40,609 nt of DNA from Gammaproteobacteria bacterium. Lineage in GTDB: Bacteria > Pseudomonadota > Gammaproteobacteria > GCA-001735895. The stretch spans positions 1 to 40,609 of the forward strand of contig JAUVCH010000021.1 in the NCBI GenBank assembly GCA_030595795.1, written 5' to 3'. Positions 1-7,440 of this stretch are shown here, piece by piece; positions within the stretch are counted from its first letter, which is position 1; each line of letters begins with the position of its first letter. Both the position numbers and the translations under genes were made by a program. Under the pieces are notes generated by a model. It was not told where the DNA came from. It saw only the letters and a list, made by a program, of their open reading frames with translations, and did no database searches.

Positions 1-482
1 ATATTGAAGACATTGCCCCGAGACTCGTATGCCATGTAAGCGGTCAATGCGGCTATCGCCCCTTTTTTGTATTTTAGAGGCTTCTCCCCTGCTGCTTTTC
101 GACAGGCATTGATAGCGGCTTCGAGCGTCAAAATTTTACCCGATTTGCTATCGAATTGCGGATAGAGGTGACGAACACCCGGATCCGAAAAACAATTAGC
201 GTAACCACTACCATTGGCAAATGGTTTGTTATACATCTCCTCGCCTTTCTCAACATCGATTTCGTAAGGCGCGAACTCTTCGATCGCATCGAAAGTCTCT
301 CGGGATGCTGCATCAATTGAATAAATGCCGTTGATGAAATCATCCTTCGGTGTATCAGGAAAGCGATCTGTAAAATACTTCTGAAACTCCACCAGATCGT
401 CTGATGGTGTCGAAGCGATCGCGAGCGAACCTGTCAAACAGGCTGCCAGCGCCACCGTAACTGCATAAAATAACTTACGCAT
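1..482 (-). CDS. soxA: SoxA, diheme/monoheme c-type cytochrome subunit of the Sox complex (3' part outside the window)
   Basis: SoxA pairs with SoxX as the periplasmic SoxAX cytochrome, which oxidatively couples thiosulfate to the carrier cysteine of SoxY. The reading frame is open from an ATG at 482 to the window edge, giving the first 160 residues. It begins with a hydrophobic signal peptide (about residues 1-23) and continues with family-typical segments: a GYANCF block, a second cysteine in NACRK, and GEKPLKYKKG. The CxxCH haem site expected later in SoxA falls beyond the edge, so the number of haems is unknown. A GAGGGGG ribosome-binding site precedes the ATG. It is the last visible gene of soxX-Y-Z-A, 38 bases after soxZ. 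Confidence 0.93.
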   Translation of the reverse strand, partial: MRKLFYAVTVALAACLTGSLAIASTPSDDLVEFQKYFTDRFPDTPKDDFINGIYSIDAASRETFDAIEEFAPYEIDVEKGEEMYNKPFANGSGYANCFSDPGVRHLYPQFDSKSGKILTLEAAINACRKAAGEKPLKYKKGAIAALTAYMAYESRGNVFN

Positions 483-520
483 GTTTACCCCCTCGGTTTG
501 AATTGTAATATCAATAATAT

Positions 521-831
521 TTACTTAACTTTTGCGGTTTCAGTTGCCGACTCGCCCTGGTTATCAATCCAGGAAACCGTCAACACATCACCTTTACTGC
601 CACTGTACTTAAATGACAGATACGGATTTTTAGAGATCGCAGTGCCCCAGTAGGCTTCCATGACAGTTTTGTCACCCACCTTGGCAATCACTTCCTCGAT
701 AAAATGGGCAGGAATTTTCTTGCCGGTTTTCTTGTTTTTGCGCAACCCCGTTTCCATAGGATGACTCATCAATGCCTTAACGGTCACCAGGCCACTACTC
801 GCCTTTGCGCGTACTTTAATTTTTTTGCCAT
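521..831 (-). CDS. soxZ: SoxZ, sulfur-carrier complex subunit, with a one-base frame break near the start
   Basis: SoxZ binds SoxY; together they carry sulfur intermediates during periplasmic thiosulfate oxidation. Residues such as ALMSHPMETGLRKNKKTG and WGTAISKNPYLSFKYSG are diagnostic. The uninterrupted frame only reaches a GTG at 787, but the conserved amino-terminus KIKVRAKASSG lies upstream in that same frame, and the only well-placed start, an ATG at 831 eight bases after GAGGAG, is one base out of phase. The switch falls in a run of seven A (plus-strand T7 at 820-826). One extra A gives a normal 103-residue protein beginning MAKKIKVRAK. Either one base is missing from the assembly, or the A AAA AAA heptamer supports -1 slippage, or the gene is newly broken. 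Confidence 0.93.
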
Positions 832-846
832 AATAGATTCTCCTCG

Positions 847-1299
847 TTAGCCGCCGCAGCCGCCAATGGTAACTTTCACTTCTTGTTTCGCAGCATGTAA
901 CGACCCACCAGCCTTGACGACAGCAAGAACGTCGCTCGTCTTCCTCATCTTGACTCGTACCGAGACAAATGCCTCTGAACCGTGCATGTTAAACGAAGCA
1001 GCCATTGGGTTTGGATTATTGGAAACTATCAGCGTAATCGACTCGGTATCCGCGATAGATGAAGTGACCTGAACTGGTACTACCGCGCCATTTTCTGCGA
1101 TTTCGGGTGCCTTGATTTTAATATCACCGCTTTCTGCGTACTCGCTACTTCCCATAGCAGCCGTCAGGGCTCCGGGTATATCGATGCTCTCGAAAGCAGC
1201 TTTTGGATAAGCCGCTAAAACCCGACCCGGTATTAGTAAACCGGTGGAGGCGATCACACCAGTCACCAGACTGGTTTTTAATAATGTTCTACGTTTCAT
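847..1299 (-). CDS. soxY: SoxY, sulfur-carrier protein with C-terminal GGCGG
   Basis: SoxY covalently carries thiosulfate-derived sulfur on a cysteine in its flexible tail while SoxAX, SoxB and SoxCD act on it. The protein has 150 residues and ends in IGGCGG, the family's signature carrier tail, with the cysteine at residue 148. The amino-terminus is a twin-arginine signal (KRRTLLK followed by a hydrophobic stretch to about residue 29), consistent with export of folded SoxYZ. It sits between soxX (13 bases upstream) and soxZ (15 bases downstream), so all are probably on one transcript. Confidence 0.96.
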   Translation of the reverse strand: MKRRTLLKTSLVTGVIASTGLLIPGRVLAAYPKAAFESIDIPGALTAAMGSSEYAESGDIKIKAPEIAENGAVVPVQVTSSIADTESITLIVSNNPNPMAASFNMHGSEAFVSVRVKMRKTSDVLAVVKAGGSLHAAKQEVKVTIGGCGG

Positions 1300-1312
1300 A
1301 TTAGCTCAGCTC

Positions 1313-1672
1313 CTAAAGGCTATGAATAAATTCGGTGATAAGATCAATCTGCTTATCGCTTAACATGCCATGCTTACCAAAAGGCGGCATCATGGTTCTA
1401 GGATTATCGACGGTGGCATCGTAAATCTGCGCGCGCAAAATACTGATGTCGGGGAACCGAGCCTTCATCGCTACTAGCGGTGGACCGATATTTCCGGGCA
1501 AACTGCCGCCAGCAATTGCGTGGCAGGCCAGGCAATTTCCCTGTTTTCGATTGAATGCTATTTTCTTTCCTTCGGCAACCTGCTCGGCCGACGCCGCGAG
1601 GACTGTCGGGCTAGAAGCTACACCAAATAGCAGTGTGATAGCTGTAACCATGTTGATCAGACGAAATTTCAT
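1313..1672 (-). CDS. soxX: SoxX, monohaem c-type cytochrome of SoxAX
   Basis: This is the partner of SoxA in the cytochrome that starts periplasmic thiosulfate oxidation and passes electrons to small c-type cytochromes. The protein has 119 residues, with a signal peptide to about residue 26. A haem-binding CLACH lies at residues 47-51, and a likely axial methionine is in the PRTMMPPFG segment near the C-terminus. It is the first gene of the sox cluster, with a sigma-70-like promoter and an inverted repeat upstream. Confidence 0.95.
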   Translation of the reverse strand: MKFRLINMVTAITLLFGVASSPTVLAASAEQVAEGKKIAFNRKQGNCLACHAIAGGSLPGNIGPPLVAMKARFPDISILRAQIYDATVDNPRTMMPPFGKHGMLSDKQIDLITEFIHSL

Positions 1673-1704
1673 CTGTAGTACCCTCCAAACTTATTTTAAT
1701 GAAT

Positions 1705-1740
1705 GCTGACAATTACGAGTCTACGGGATTGATTGTCAGC
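1705..1740. promoter_or_regulatory. Inverted repeat GCTGACAAT / ATTGTCAGC in the soxX leader
   Basis: Two perfect 9-base arms (1705-1713 and 1732-1740) are separated by 18 bases, between the predicted transcription start and soxX. It could be an operator for a dimeric regulator of sox genes or an mRNA stem-loop. No regulator gene lies in the window. Confidence 0.5.
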
Positions 1741-1756
1741 CTTTATAGCCTGAACC

Positions 1757-1784
1757 AGAATACTTTACCGCTAAGCAATATCAA
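1757..1784 (-). promoter_or_regulatory. Probable sigma-70 promoter of soxXYZA
   Basis: On the minus strand a -35 box TTGATA (1779-1784) is followed after 16 bases by a -10 box TATTCT (1757-1762). Predicted transcription would start near 1750, about 80 bases before soxX. The match is by eye. Confidence 0.5.
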
Positions 1785-1870
1785 GCTTTAAACCGGTTGT
1801 TATTTATAGAGGGGTATATATAACTATTAAGGCTTATATAAATAGGGGTAGATGAAGCCCAAAAAACGAG

Positions 1871-3289
1871 TTAGTTATGGAGTCCGGTCATTCTCTCGCG
1901 ATCGAGCTCCGCCAGTTTTTCTTTAACTTTAGACTCGGTGACCAGATCTATATCCGGCGAACCGAGCATTTTACCGTAAAGCCTTATGGCCTGATCTGGA
2001 GATCCTGAGAGCCGATGGTAATCTGCCTGAGCCATCATCTTTAGCAGGCTTTTATCCAGTTGCTGATAAATGTCTACCAACTCAAAATAAACTGCCTTGT
2101 TCCGCGGGTAGCGATTCTCAAGCCGACGAGCAATTGACAGTGCAGCATCAAATCGCCCGGAGGTTTTCAACAGGCGCATCAGGTTTAACGAAACAATAAA
2201 GTCATCTGGATAGATCTCCAATAGTTGGCGATATACCTGTTCGGCTTCTTCCTGCTGTTGGATAAATTCCAGGTTCTCTGCGTATACATAGCCGTACCAG
2301 AAATTATCACCTTCCTGCCGATAAAGCTTTTTAAGTAGCTTACTTGCTGATATTTCATCTCCTGATTTAATTTTGGTGAGTGCCTGACGAAAACGGCTTC
2401 CCGACAATCCCAGGTTTTCGCTGCTGGTGTATAACAGGTAATCCTGAAACAAAGAGAAATAATCAGGCGCCGACGAGTGAACTGAAAACGGCCTTAGCCT
2501 CGCTTCTGTTTCCGATATTCGATTTTCTGATACCGGGTGGGTACGCAAGTATTCGATATTTTGTACGCTTGAGCTACCCGATGCTTTAGCCAGGAGGATG
2601 AAAAATTCGACCATACCCCGACCGTCGAAATCGGCTCCCTGAAGCAGAGATATACCGATTCTGTCGGCCTCGTATTCAAATTCGCGAGTATAATTAATCA
2701 TCGCCTGCTGACCGCCCGCGACCCCACCATAGACCAATGCAGCGCCCAAATCTGAACCACCACCTACGAGCAACCCCGCTAGGATTGTCAAAATTGTCGC
2801 GTTATTCACACCTTCGGATTTTTCCATTAATTTCATGCCGTGGCGTAAACGAACATGGGCTATTTCATGCGCGAGTACGGAGGCGAGTTGATGTTGATTT
2901 TTGGAGCGCAGGATTAATCCAGCATTGATGCCTATATATCCGCCAGGCAAGGCAAAAGCATTGATACTACTATCACGCACGATAAAGAATCGATAATCTC
3001 TCACTCGGTTATCGACGACTGATAATAATCTCGCTCCGAGATCATTAATATATCGGTCCAGCAAAGGGTGGGTTTCAATCAACCCTCTTTCGAGTAACTG
3101 TTGATACACCCGTCGCCCAATTTTCGCTTCCTGCTCGATATTAAATACAGCGTTTTCACCTAATTCAGGCAATTCCCCCTCGGTTTGAGCAATGGAACTC
3201 GCATGAATGAAAAACAACATCAGAAAAAGGCAGATGTATCCGTTTAAGGAATACCGCAAATTTTGAAAAAGCTGCTGTAGATTAGTCAT
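1871..3289 (-). CDS. bepA: M48 family metalloprotease with TPR domain (BepA/YfgC-like)
   Basis: BepA-type proteins are periplasmic zinc proteases and chaperones that check outer-membrane protein assembly. From the chosen ATG at 3289 the protein has 472 residues: a signal peptide (about 1-34), an M48 peptidase domain with HEIAH at 141-145 and a third zinc ligand in EYEAD near residue 207, then helical TPR-like repeats after about residue 300. An in-frame start at 3346 exists, but it would put 19 polar residues ahead of the signal peptide, so 3289 is preferred. It is transcribed toward sox and divergently from the rhodanese gene. Other M48-TPR proteins share the layout, so the symbol is a best guess. 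Confidence 0.85.
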   Translation of the reverse strand: MTNLQQLFQNLRYSLNGYICLFLMLFFIHASSIAQTEGELPELGENAVFNIEQEAKIGRRVYQQLLERGLIETHPLLDRYINDLGARLLSVVDNRVRDYRFFIVRDSSINAFALPGGYIGINAGLILRSKNQHQLASVLAHEIAHVRLRHGMKLMEKSEGVNNATILTILAGLLVGGGSDLGAALVYGGVAGGQQAMINYTREFEYEADRIGISLLQGADFDGRGMVEFFILLAKASGSSSVQNIEYLRTHPVSENRISETEARLRPFSVHSSAPDYFSLFQDYLLYTSSENLGLSGSRFRQALTKIKSGDEISASKLLKKLYRQEGDNFWYGYVYAENLEFIQQQEEAEQVYRQLLEIYPDDFIVSLNLMRLLKTSGRFDAALSIARRLENRYPRNKAVYFELVDIYQQLDKSLLKMMAQADYHRLSGSPDQAIRLYGKMLGSPDIDLVTESKVKEKLAELDRERMTGLHN

Positions 3290-3369
3290 ACTGCTGGAAT
3301 TATACTCGACATCATCATAATATTGGGGTCTGGGGTCAGGACACAAGTGGTTTTTCGACCATTTAATCT

Positions 3370-3401
3370 AAACTCTTCGTTTCCTAAACTTTAAAGAGTT
3401 T
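3370..3401. promoter_or_regulatory. Inverted repeat AAACTCTT / AAGAGTTT between bepA-like and rhodanese genes
   Basis: Perfect 8-base arms (3370-3377 and 3394-3401) are separated by 16 bases in the short divergent region. The right arm overlaps the ribosome-binding region of the rhodanese gene. It may be an operator or a leader hairpin that limits translation. Confidence 0.3.
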
Positions 3402-3407
3402 TCGCAG

Positions 3408-3752
3408 ATGTCACGTATTAAGGAAATTAGCGTCGCCGAGTTTTCTGAATTGCTAGATGCAGATCATCAATTCGAAATTGTCGACATCCGCACGCCGACC
3501 GAGATCGAACGTGGTGTCATTCCTGACGCCAGGACCTTATCGATGCACCTGATTCCGCTCAAACTCGACTTCTTCATGAGTGCAGAAAAGCAAATCGTAA
3601 TTTATTGCAGAACTGGCAGTCGATCAGCCCAGGCATGCCGGTTTCTAAACGAGCAGGGTATCCACAATGTCATCAATCTTCGTGGTGGCATCGTTAAATG
3701 GTCAAATAGCGGTTTACCCTTAGCAGTGGATCCGACACAGGCTATCCCTTAA
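3408..3752 (+). CDS. Single-domain rhodanese (sulfurtransferase)
   Basis: Rhodanese domains move sulfane sulfur through a persulfidated cysteine. The protein has 114 residues and no signal peptide, so it is cytoplasmic. The active-site loop is CRTGSR at residues 67-72, and a VDIRTPTEIERGVIPDA segment marks the fold. tusA follows 93 bases later, matching the rhodanese-TusA pairing seen in sulfur oxidisers, where the two relay sulfur in the cytoplasm. Which oxidation route they feed cannot be told, because no dsr or hdr genes are visible. Confidence 0.92.
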   Translation: MSRIKEISVAEFSELLDADHQFEIVDIRTPTEIERGVIPDARTLSMHLIPLKLDFFMSAEKQIVIYCRTGSRSAQACRFLNEQGIHNVINLRGGIVKWSNSGLPLAVDPTQAIP

Positions 3753-3755
3753 GCT

Positions 3756-3787
3756 AGTAATAGATTCAGTAAGAACTATTGCTTTTT
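3756..3787 (+). terminator. Weak intrinsic terminator after the rhodanese gene
   Basis: AGTAATAG (3756-3763) can pair with CTATTGCT (3776-3783), eight pairs including one G-U, across a 12-base loop, followed by a run of T. The stem is AT-rich, so read-through to tusA is likely. Confidence 0.35.
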
Positions 3788-3845
3788 AGATATGTCTAGC
3801 ATATAAAGAGACTAGTCAAAAATACATATTACAGAGGATAATATC

Positions 3846-4076
3846 ATGGCCAAATATGACCGAGAACTTGACGCTTCGGGGCTCAATTGCCCCTTGCCGA
3901 TATTGCGCGCCAAGAAAACTCTGAGCGACATGCAATCTGGACAGACATTGCTCATTATCTCAACCGATCCCGGCTCAGTGAAGGACTTTGAAGCTTTCTC
4001 CAGACAAACTGGCAATGCGCTGCTGAATTCCGCCGACGAAGGTAATCGTTTTACTTTCGTAATGCAGAAATCTTAA
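3846..4076 (+). CDS. tusA: TusA family sulfur-carrier protein
   Basis: TusA accepts persulfide sulfur on a conserved cysteine and hands it to partners in tRNA thiolation or, in sulfur oxidisers, in cytoplasmic sulfur oxidation. The protein has 76 residues with LNCPLPIL, the family motif, placing the catalytic cysteine at residue 15. Length and fold match single-domain TusA. Its place beside a rhodanese and the sox cluster suggests a dissimilatory sulfur role, which is inference from context. Confidence 0.93.
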   Translation: MAKYDRELDASGLNCPLPILRAKKTLSDMQSGQTLLIISTDPGSVKDFEAFSRQTGNALLNSADEGNRFTFVMQKS

Positions 4077-4198
4077 ACGTACAACTGCTAGCTACACCGA
4101 GGCAAAAACCTGCCCTGTCACTTCGAGAAACCATAAAACCAATATTTTCACCTTAAACGCATGATATTTAGTGCAATTATGCGACAACCATAATAAAA

Positions 4199-4288
4199 TT
4201 TCTGGTTCGACGATGTCCGCGCGTATCGACTGTTGACAAACAATCCAGAAACTAAAACCAGATACCTGAGTGATCTGGTTTTTTTAAA
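4199..4288 (+). promoter_or_regulatory. Candidate transcription attenuator ahead of ilvI
   Basis: A hairpin AAAACCAGAT (4254-4263) / ATCTGGTTTT (4273-4282) followed by more T has the form of an intrinsic terminator, ending about 30 bases before the ilvI start. TCTGGTT also occurs at 4201-4207 and could pair with the left arm (4256-4262), preventing the terminator. TTTCTGG (4199-4205) could alternatively pair with CCAGAAA (4245-4251), leaving the terminator free. Competing pairings are the hallmark of attenuation. A seven-codon frame (ATG 4213, stop 4234-4236) lies between the arms but has only one Ile codon and no Val or Leu, so a classic leader peptide is not evident. Confidence 0.5.
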
Positions 4289-4319
4289 TCCAGACCGGAA
4301 ACAATTTAGAGGTTTTATA

Positions 4320-6071
4320 GTGGAATTATCGGGTTCTGAAATAATTATTCAGTTTCTTAAAGACGAAGGTGTTGAGCACCTTTTCGGCTACCCAGGTGGT
4401 GCCGTCTTACATATATATGATGCATTACATAACCAGAAAGATGTTCAGCACATCCTGGTGCGCCACGAACAGGGTGCCACGCATGCGGCCGATGGTTATG
4501 CCCGTGCCACAGGAAAGCCCGGCGTCTGTCTGGTGACCTCCGGCCCCGGTGCGACTAACGCAGTTACCGGCATTGCAACGGCCTATATGGATTCGATCCC
4601 TCTGGTGGTCATCACAGGACAGGTTCCGAGTCATGCCATTGGTAGCGACGCCTTCCAGGAAGTTGATGCCGTCGGAATTACTCGCGCTTGCGTGAAGCAC
4701 AATTTTCTGGTCAAAGACCTAAACAAGCTCGCTGAAACACTGAAAAAAGCGTTCTACGTTGCCACCAGTGGTCGTCCTGGCCCGGTTGTTGTCGATATTC
4801 CAAAAGACATTACAGCACCGCATATCAAGATTCCTTATGTCTATCCCAAAACTGTTGAGATGCGGTCTTACAATCCTAATGTGAAAGGCCATCCACGCCA
4901 AATGAAACGTGCCGTTGATCTGCTGCTGAGCGCCAAACGCCCAATGATCTACAGCGGTGGCGGTGTCATCATGTCGGAGGCTTCTAACGAGTTACGCAAA
5001 TTTGTACGCAAGCTGGGTTACCCGATCACACAAACCCTGATGGGACTGGGAGCCTTTCCCGGCACTGATCCTCAATTTATTGGCATGCTCGGCATGCACG
5101 GTACCTACGAATCTAACATGGCAATGCACGATTGTGATGTTCTCATCGCTATCGGTGCCCGGTTTGATGATCGGATTACCGGCGTTACCAGTACATTTTG
5201 CCCCTACGCGCAAGTCATTCATATCGATATCGACCCCGCCTCGATCTCGAAGACCATAAATGCCGATATTCCCATCGTCGGTGATGTTAAAGATGTGCTT
5301 ACGGCGATGAATAAATTACTCGACAAGCCCGAGTTACCCATCGACAAGCCAGCGCTCGAGGCCTGGTGGAATAAAATAAAATCCTGGCAAGGTCAGAAAA
5401 GTTACGAATATGAAACCAAAAGCGGTTTAATCCAGCCCCAGGCGGCAGTCGAAGAACTCTACAAGGTGACAGGTGGCGACGCATTTATCACCTCCGATGT
5501 TGGCCAACATCAGATGTTTGCGGCACAGTTTTATCCATTCGACGAACCGCGACGCTGGATCAATTCCGGTGGACTCGGCACCATGGGCTTTGGCCTGCCC
5601 GCAGCAATGGGCGTCAAACTCGCCTTCCCCGATAAAGACGTGGCCTGTGTTACCGGCGAAGGCAGTATCCAGATGTGTATTCAGGAATTATCGACTTGCC
5701 TACAGTACAACACGCCCGTCAAAATTATTAATTTGAATAACCGTTACCTGGGTATGGTTCGACAATGGCAGGAGTTTTTCTACGAGAAACGCTACTCGCA
5801 TGTTTACATGGACTCCCTGCCCGACTTCGTTAAACTCGCCGAAGCCTACGGGCACATCGGTATTCGTGTCGATGACCCGAAAGATTTACACGATGCGATG
5901 AAAGAGGCTTTTGCACTGAAGGATAAAACCGTATTTCTGGATATTATTACTGACCAGGAAGCTAACGTGTATCCGATGATCTCATCGGGTAAGGCACACA
6001 ACGAAATGGATATATCTCCGTTACAGCAGAAAATTCAGGCAGACATGAAAGCCAGAGGGGAGACCGTTTAA
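4320..6071 (+). CDS. ilvI: Acetolactate synthase large subunit (acetohydroxyacid synthase)
   Basis: It condenses pyruvate with pyruvate or 2-ketobutyrate, using thiamine diphosphate, in the first common step of valine, leucine and isoleucine synthesis. A GTG at 4320, seven bases after AGAGG, begins VELSGSEI, matching the usual family start and giving 583 residues. The frame is open further upstream, but that part would be encoded by the terminator-like leader and is rejected. Glu50 of the RHEQGA segment is the catalytic glutamate; the thiamine-diphosphate motif runs from GEGS (446-449) to the Asn pair near 473. It overlaps ilvH by one base (TAATG). ilvI and ilvB cannot be separated with certainty. 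Confidence 0.95.
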   Translation: MELSGSEIIIQFLKDEGVEHLFGYPGGAVLHIYDALHNQKDVQHILVRHEQGATHAADGYARATGKPGVCLVTSGPGATNAVTGIATAYMDSIPLVVITGQVPSHAIGSDAFQEVDAVGITRACVKHNFLVKDLNKLAETLKKAFYVATSGRPGPVVVDIPKDITAPHIKIPYVYPKTVEMRSYNPNVKGHPRQMKRAVDLLLSAKRPMIYSGGGVIMSEASNELRKFVRKLGYPITQTLMGLGAFPGTDPQFIGMLGMHGTYESNMAMHDCDVLIAIGARFDDRITGVTSTFCPYAQVIHIDIDPASISKTINADIPIVGDVKDVLTAMNKLLDKPELPIDKPALEAWWNKIKSWQGQKSYEYETKSGLIQPQAAVEELYKVTGGDAFITSDVGQHQMFAAQFYPFDEPRRWINSGGLGTMGFGLPAAMGVKLAFPDKDVACVTGEGSIQMCIQELSTCLQYNTPVKIINLNNRYLGMVRQWQEFFYEKRYSHVYMDSLPDFVKLAEAYGHIGIRVDDPKDLHDAMKEAFALKDKTVFLDIITDQEANVYPMISSGKAHNEMDISPLQQKIQADMKARGETV

Positions 6072-6565
6072 TGCGACATATCATCTCTCTACTGGTTGAA
6101 AACGAATCTGGCGCGCTGTCGCGTATTTCAGGCCTGTTTTCGGCACGTGGTTACAACATCGAGTCGCTCACTGTGGCTACTACTGAAGATGTCACGCTAT
6201 CGCGTATGACCATCGTGACTGCAGGTTCGGACCGCGTAATCGAACAAATCAACAAACAACTGAATAAGCTGGTTGATGTCGTCAAGCTGCAGGATTTCAC
6301 CGAAGGTAACTTTATCGAGCGCGAAATGATGTTCGTTAAGGTAAAGGCACAGGGCGAGGGGCAGCGTTCCGAGATAAAACGACTTTCTGACATATTCCGC
6401 GCGCGTATTATTGATGTTACCGACACAACTTTCTGTATCGAATTAACCGGTTCGGGCGACAAGCTTGATGCCTACATTAACTCTTTGCATGAAACCAGTG
6501 TTATCGAGGTAGTCCGGTCCGGTTCGATGGGCATTCTACGTGGTGAGAAGGCTTTAACCTTATAA
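6071..6565 (+). CDS. ilvH: Acetolactate synthase small (regulatory) subunit
   Basis: This subunit activates the large subunit and makes it sensitive to valine. The protein has 164 residues: an N-terminal ACT domain with the characteristic VENESGALSRISGLFSARG segment, then the C-terminal activation domain. Length is typical of IlvH. The start overlaps the ilvI stop, implying translational coupling. ilvC, which often follows, is absent. Confidence 0.96.
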   Translation: MRHIISLLVENESGALSRISGLFSARGYNIESLTVATTEDVTLSRMTIVTAGSDRVIEQINKQLNKLVDVVKLQDFTEGNFIEREMMFVKVKAQGEGQRSEIKRLSDIFRARIIDVTDTTFCIELTGSGDKLDAYINSLHETSVIEVVRSGSMGILRGEKALTL

Positions 6566-6577
6566 CTAACCGGAGAG

Positions 6578-6604
6578 CGGGTGGGGTCACACCTACCCGT
6601 TTTA
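6578..6604 (+). terminator. Possible weak terminator between ilvH and pssA
   Basis: CGGGT (6578-6582) pairs with ACCCG (6595-6599), with further partial pairing inside, followed by TTTT. The stem is imperfect, so it may only reduce transcription into pssA. Confidence 0.3.
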
Positions 6605-6608
6605 CACA

Positions 6609-7409
6609 ATGGACGATAGCAACCCGAAACCTAGCCGTAAGAACCTTAGCAAAGGCATTTTCCTACTGCCTAACCTGTTTACCACAGGGGCCTTATTTGC
6701 TGGTTTTTACGCCATTATCGCCGCGATGAAAGGTAATTTCGAAATTGCCGCAATGGTGATATTTCTCGCCATGATCCTCGACGGACTCGACGGTCGAGTG
6801 GCCCGCATGACTAATACCCAGTCTGCATTTGGTGCCGAGTATGACAGTCTCTCGGATATGGTTTCATTCGGTGTCGCTCCAGGCCTGGTCATGTATCAAT
6901 GGTCGTTAGTTTACCTTGCTAACGAATCCAGTCTCTGGGGTAAACTCGGTTGGCTGGCCGCATTTATCTATACCACCTCGACTGCCCTGCGCCTCGCTCG
7001 ATTCAATACGCAAATTGGCGTTGCAGATAAGCGGTATTTTCAGGGTCTCGCCTCCCCCGCAGCAGCCGCTGTGGTGATGGGTGCCATCTGGGTTTGCGAA
7101 ACCTACGGTATAACCGGTGAAGAAGTGAAATACCCAGCACTGATTTTGACCTTACTGGCTGGTGCTTTAATGGTAACCCGGTTTTCCTATTACAGTTTTA
7201 AAGATCTGGACATGCGCAAGAAAGTACCGTTTGTCGCCGTTCTGGTCGTCATGTTGGTTTTCGTATTCCTGTCGATAGAAGCCTCAACGGTTTTGTTTTT
7301 CTTTTTTATTGTCTATATGTCGTCCGGCCCCATCATATCTCTATTTCGCTGGAACCGTAAACGGCAGCGCCTGCAAGCTGGCGAAGAACCTCCGCAAGAC
7401 CCAGAATAA
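6609..7409 (+). CDS. pssA: CDP-diacylglycerol-serine O-phosphatidyltransferase
   Basis: It makes phosphatidylserine from CDP-diacylglycerol and serine, the step toward phosphatidylethanolamine in the inner membrane. The protein has 266 residues and multiple membrane segments. The complete CDP-alcohol phosphotransferase motif is present: Asp58 and Asp61, Gly62, Ala65-Arg66, Gly75, Asp79 and Asp83. It is the integral-membrane type, not the E. coli peripheral type. It lies between ilvH and leuA, an order found in many proteobacteria. Confidence 0.94.
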   Translation: MDDSNPKPSRKNLSKGIFLLPNLFTTGALFAGFYAIIAAMKGNFEIAAMVIFLAMILDGLDGRVARMTNTQSAFGAEYDSLSDMVSFGVAPGLVMYQWSLVYLANESSLWGKLGWLAAFIYTTSTALRLARFNTQIGVADKRYFQGLASPAAAAVVMGAIWVCETYGITGEEVKYPALILTLLAGALMVTRFSYYSFKDLDMRKKVPFVAVLVVMLVFVFLSIEASTVLFFFFIVYMSSGPIISLFRWNRKRQRLQAGEEPPQDPE

Positions 7410-7440
7410 TCTTTCAATCTTTCGCCTATGGGGTAAAAGC

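Noticed and set aside
1807..1850. Two AGGGGTA direct repeats upstream of the sox promoter
   Set aside because: They are short copies in very AT-rich DNA and could occur by chance; no further copies were noticed.
4161..4193. Ten-codon frame as an ilv leader peptide
   Set aside because: It has two Ile codons but no run of branched-chain codons and ends before the alternative hairpins.
4233..4319. Upstream extension of ilvI from a TTG at 4233
   Set aside because: It would encode the terminator-like hairpin and adds 29 residues absent from the family; the GTG at 4320 has a good ribosome site and the conserved N-terminus.
7309..7440. 44-residue N-terminal extension of leuA overlapping pssA
   Set aside because: The extension reads pssA out of frame, and the family start fits the ATG at 7441.
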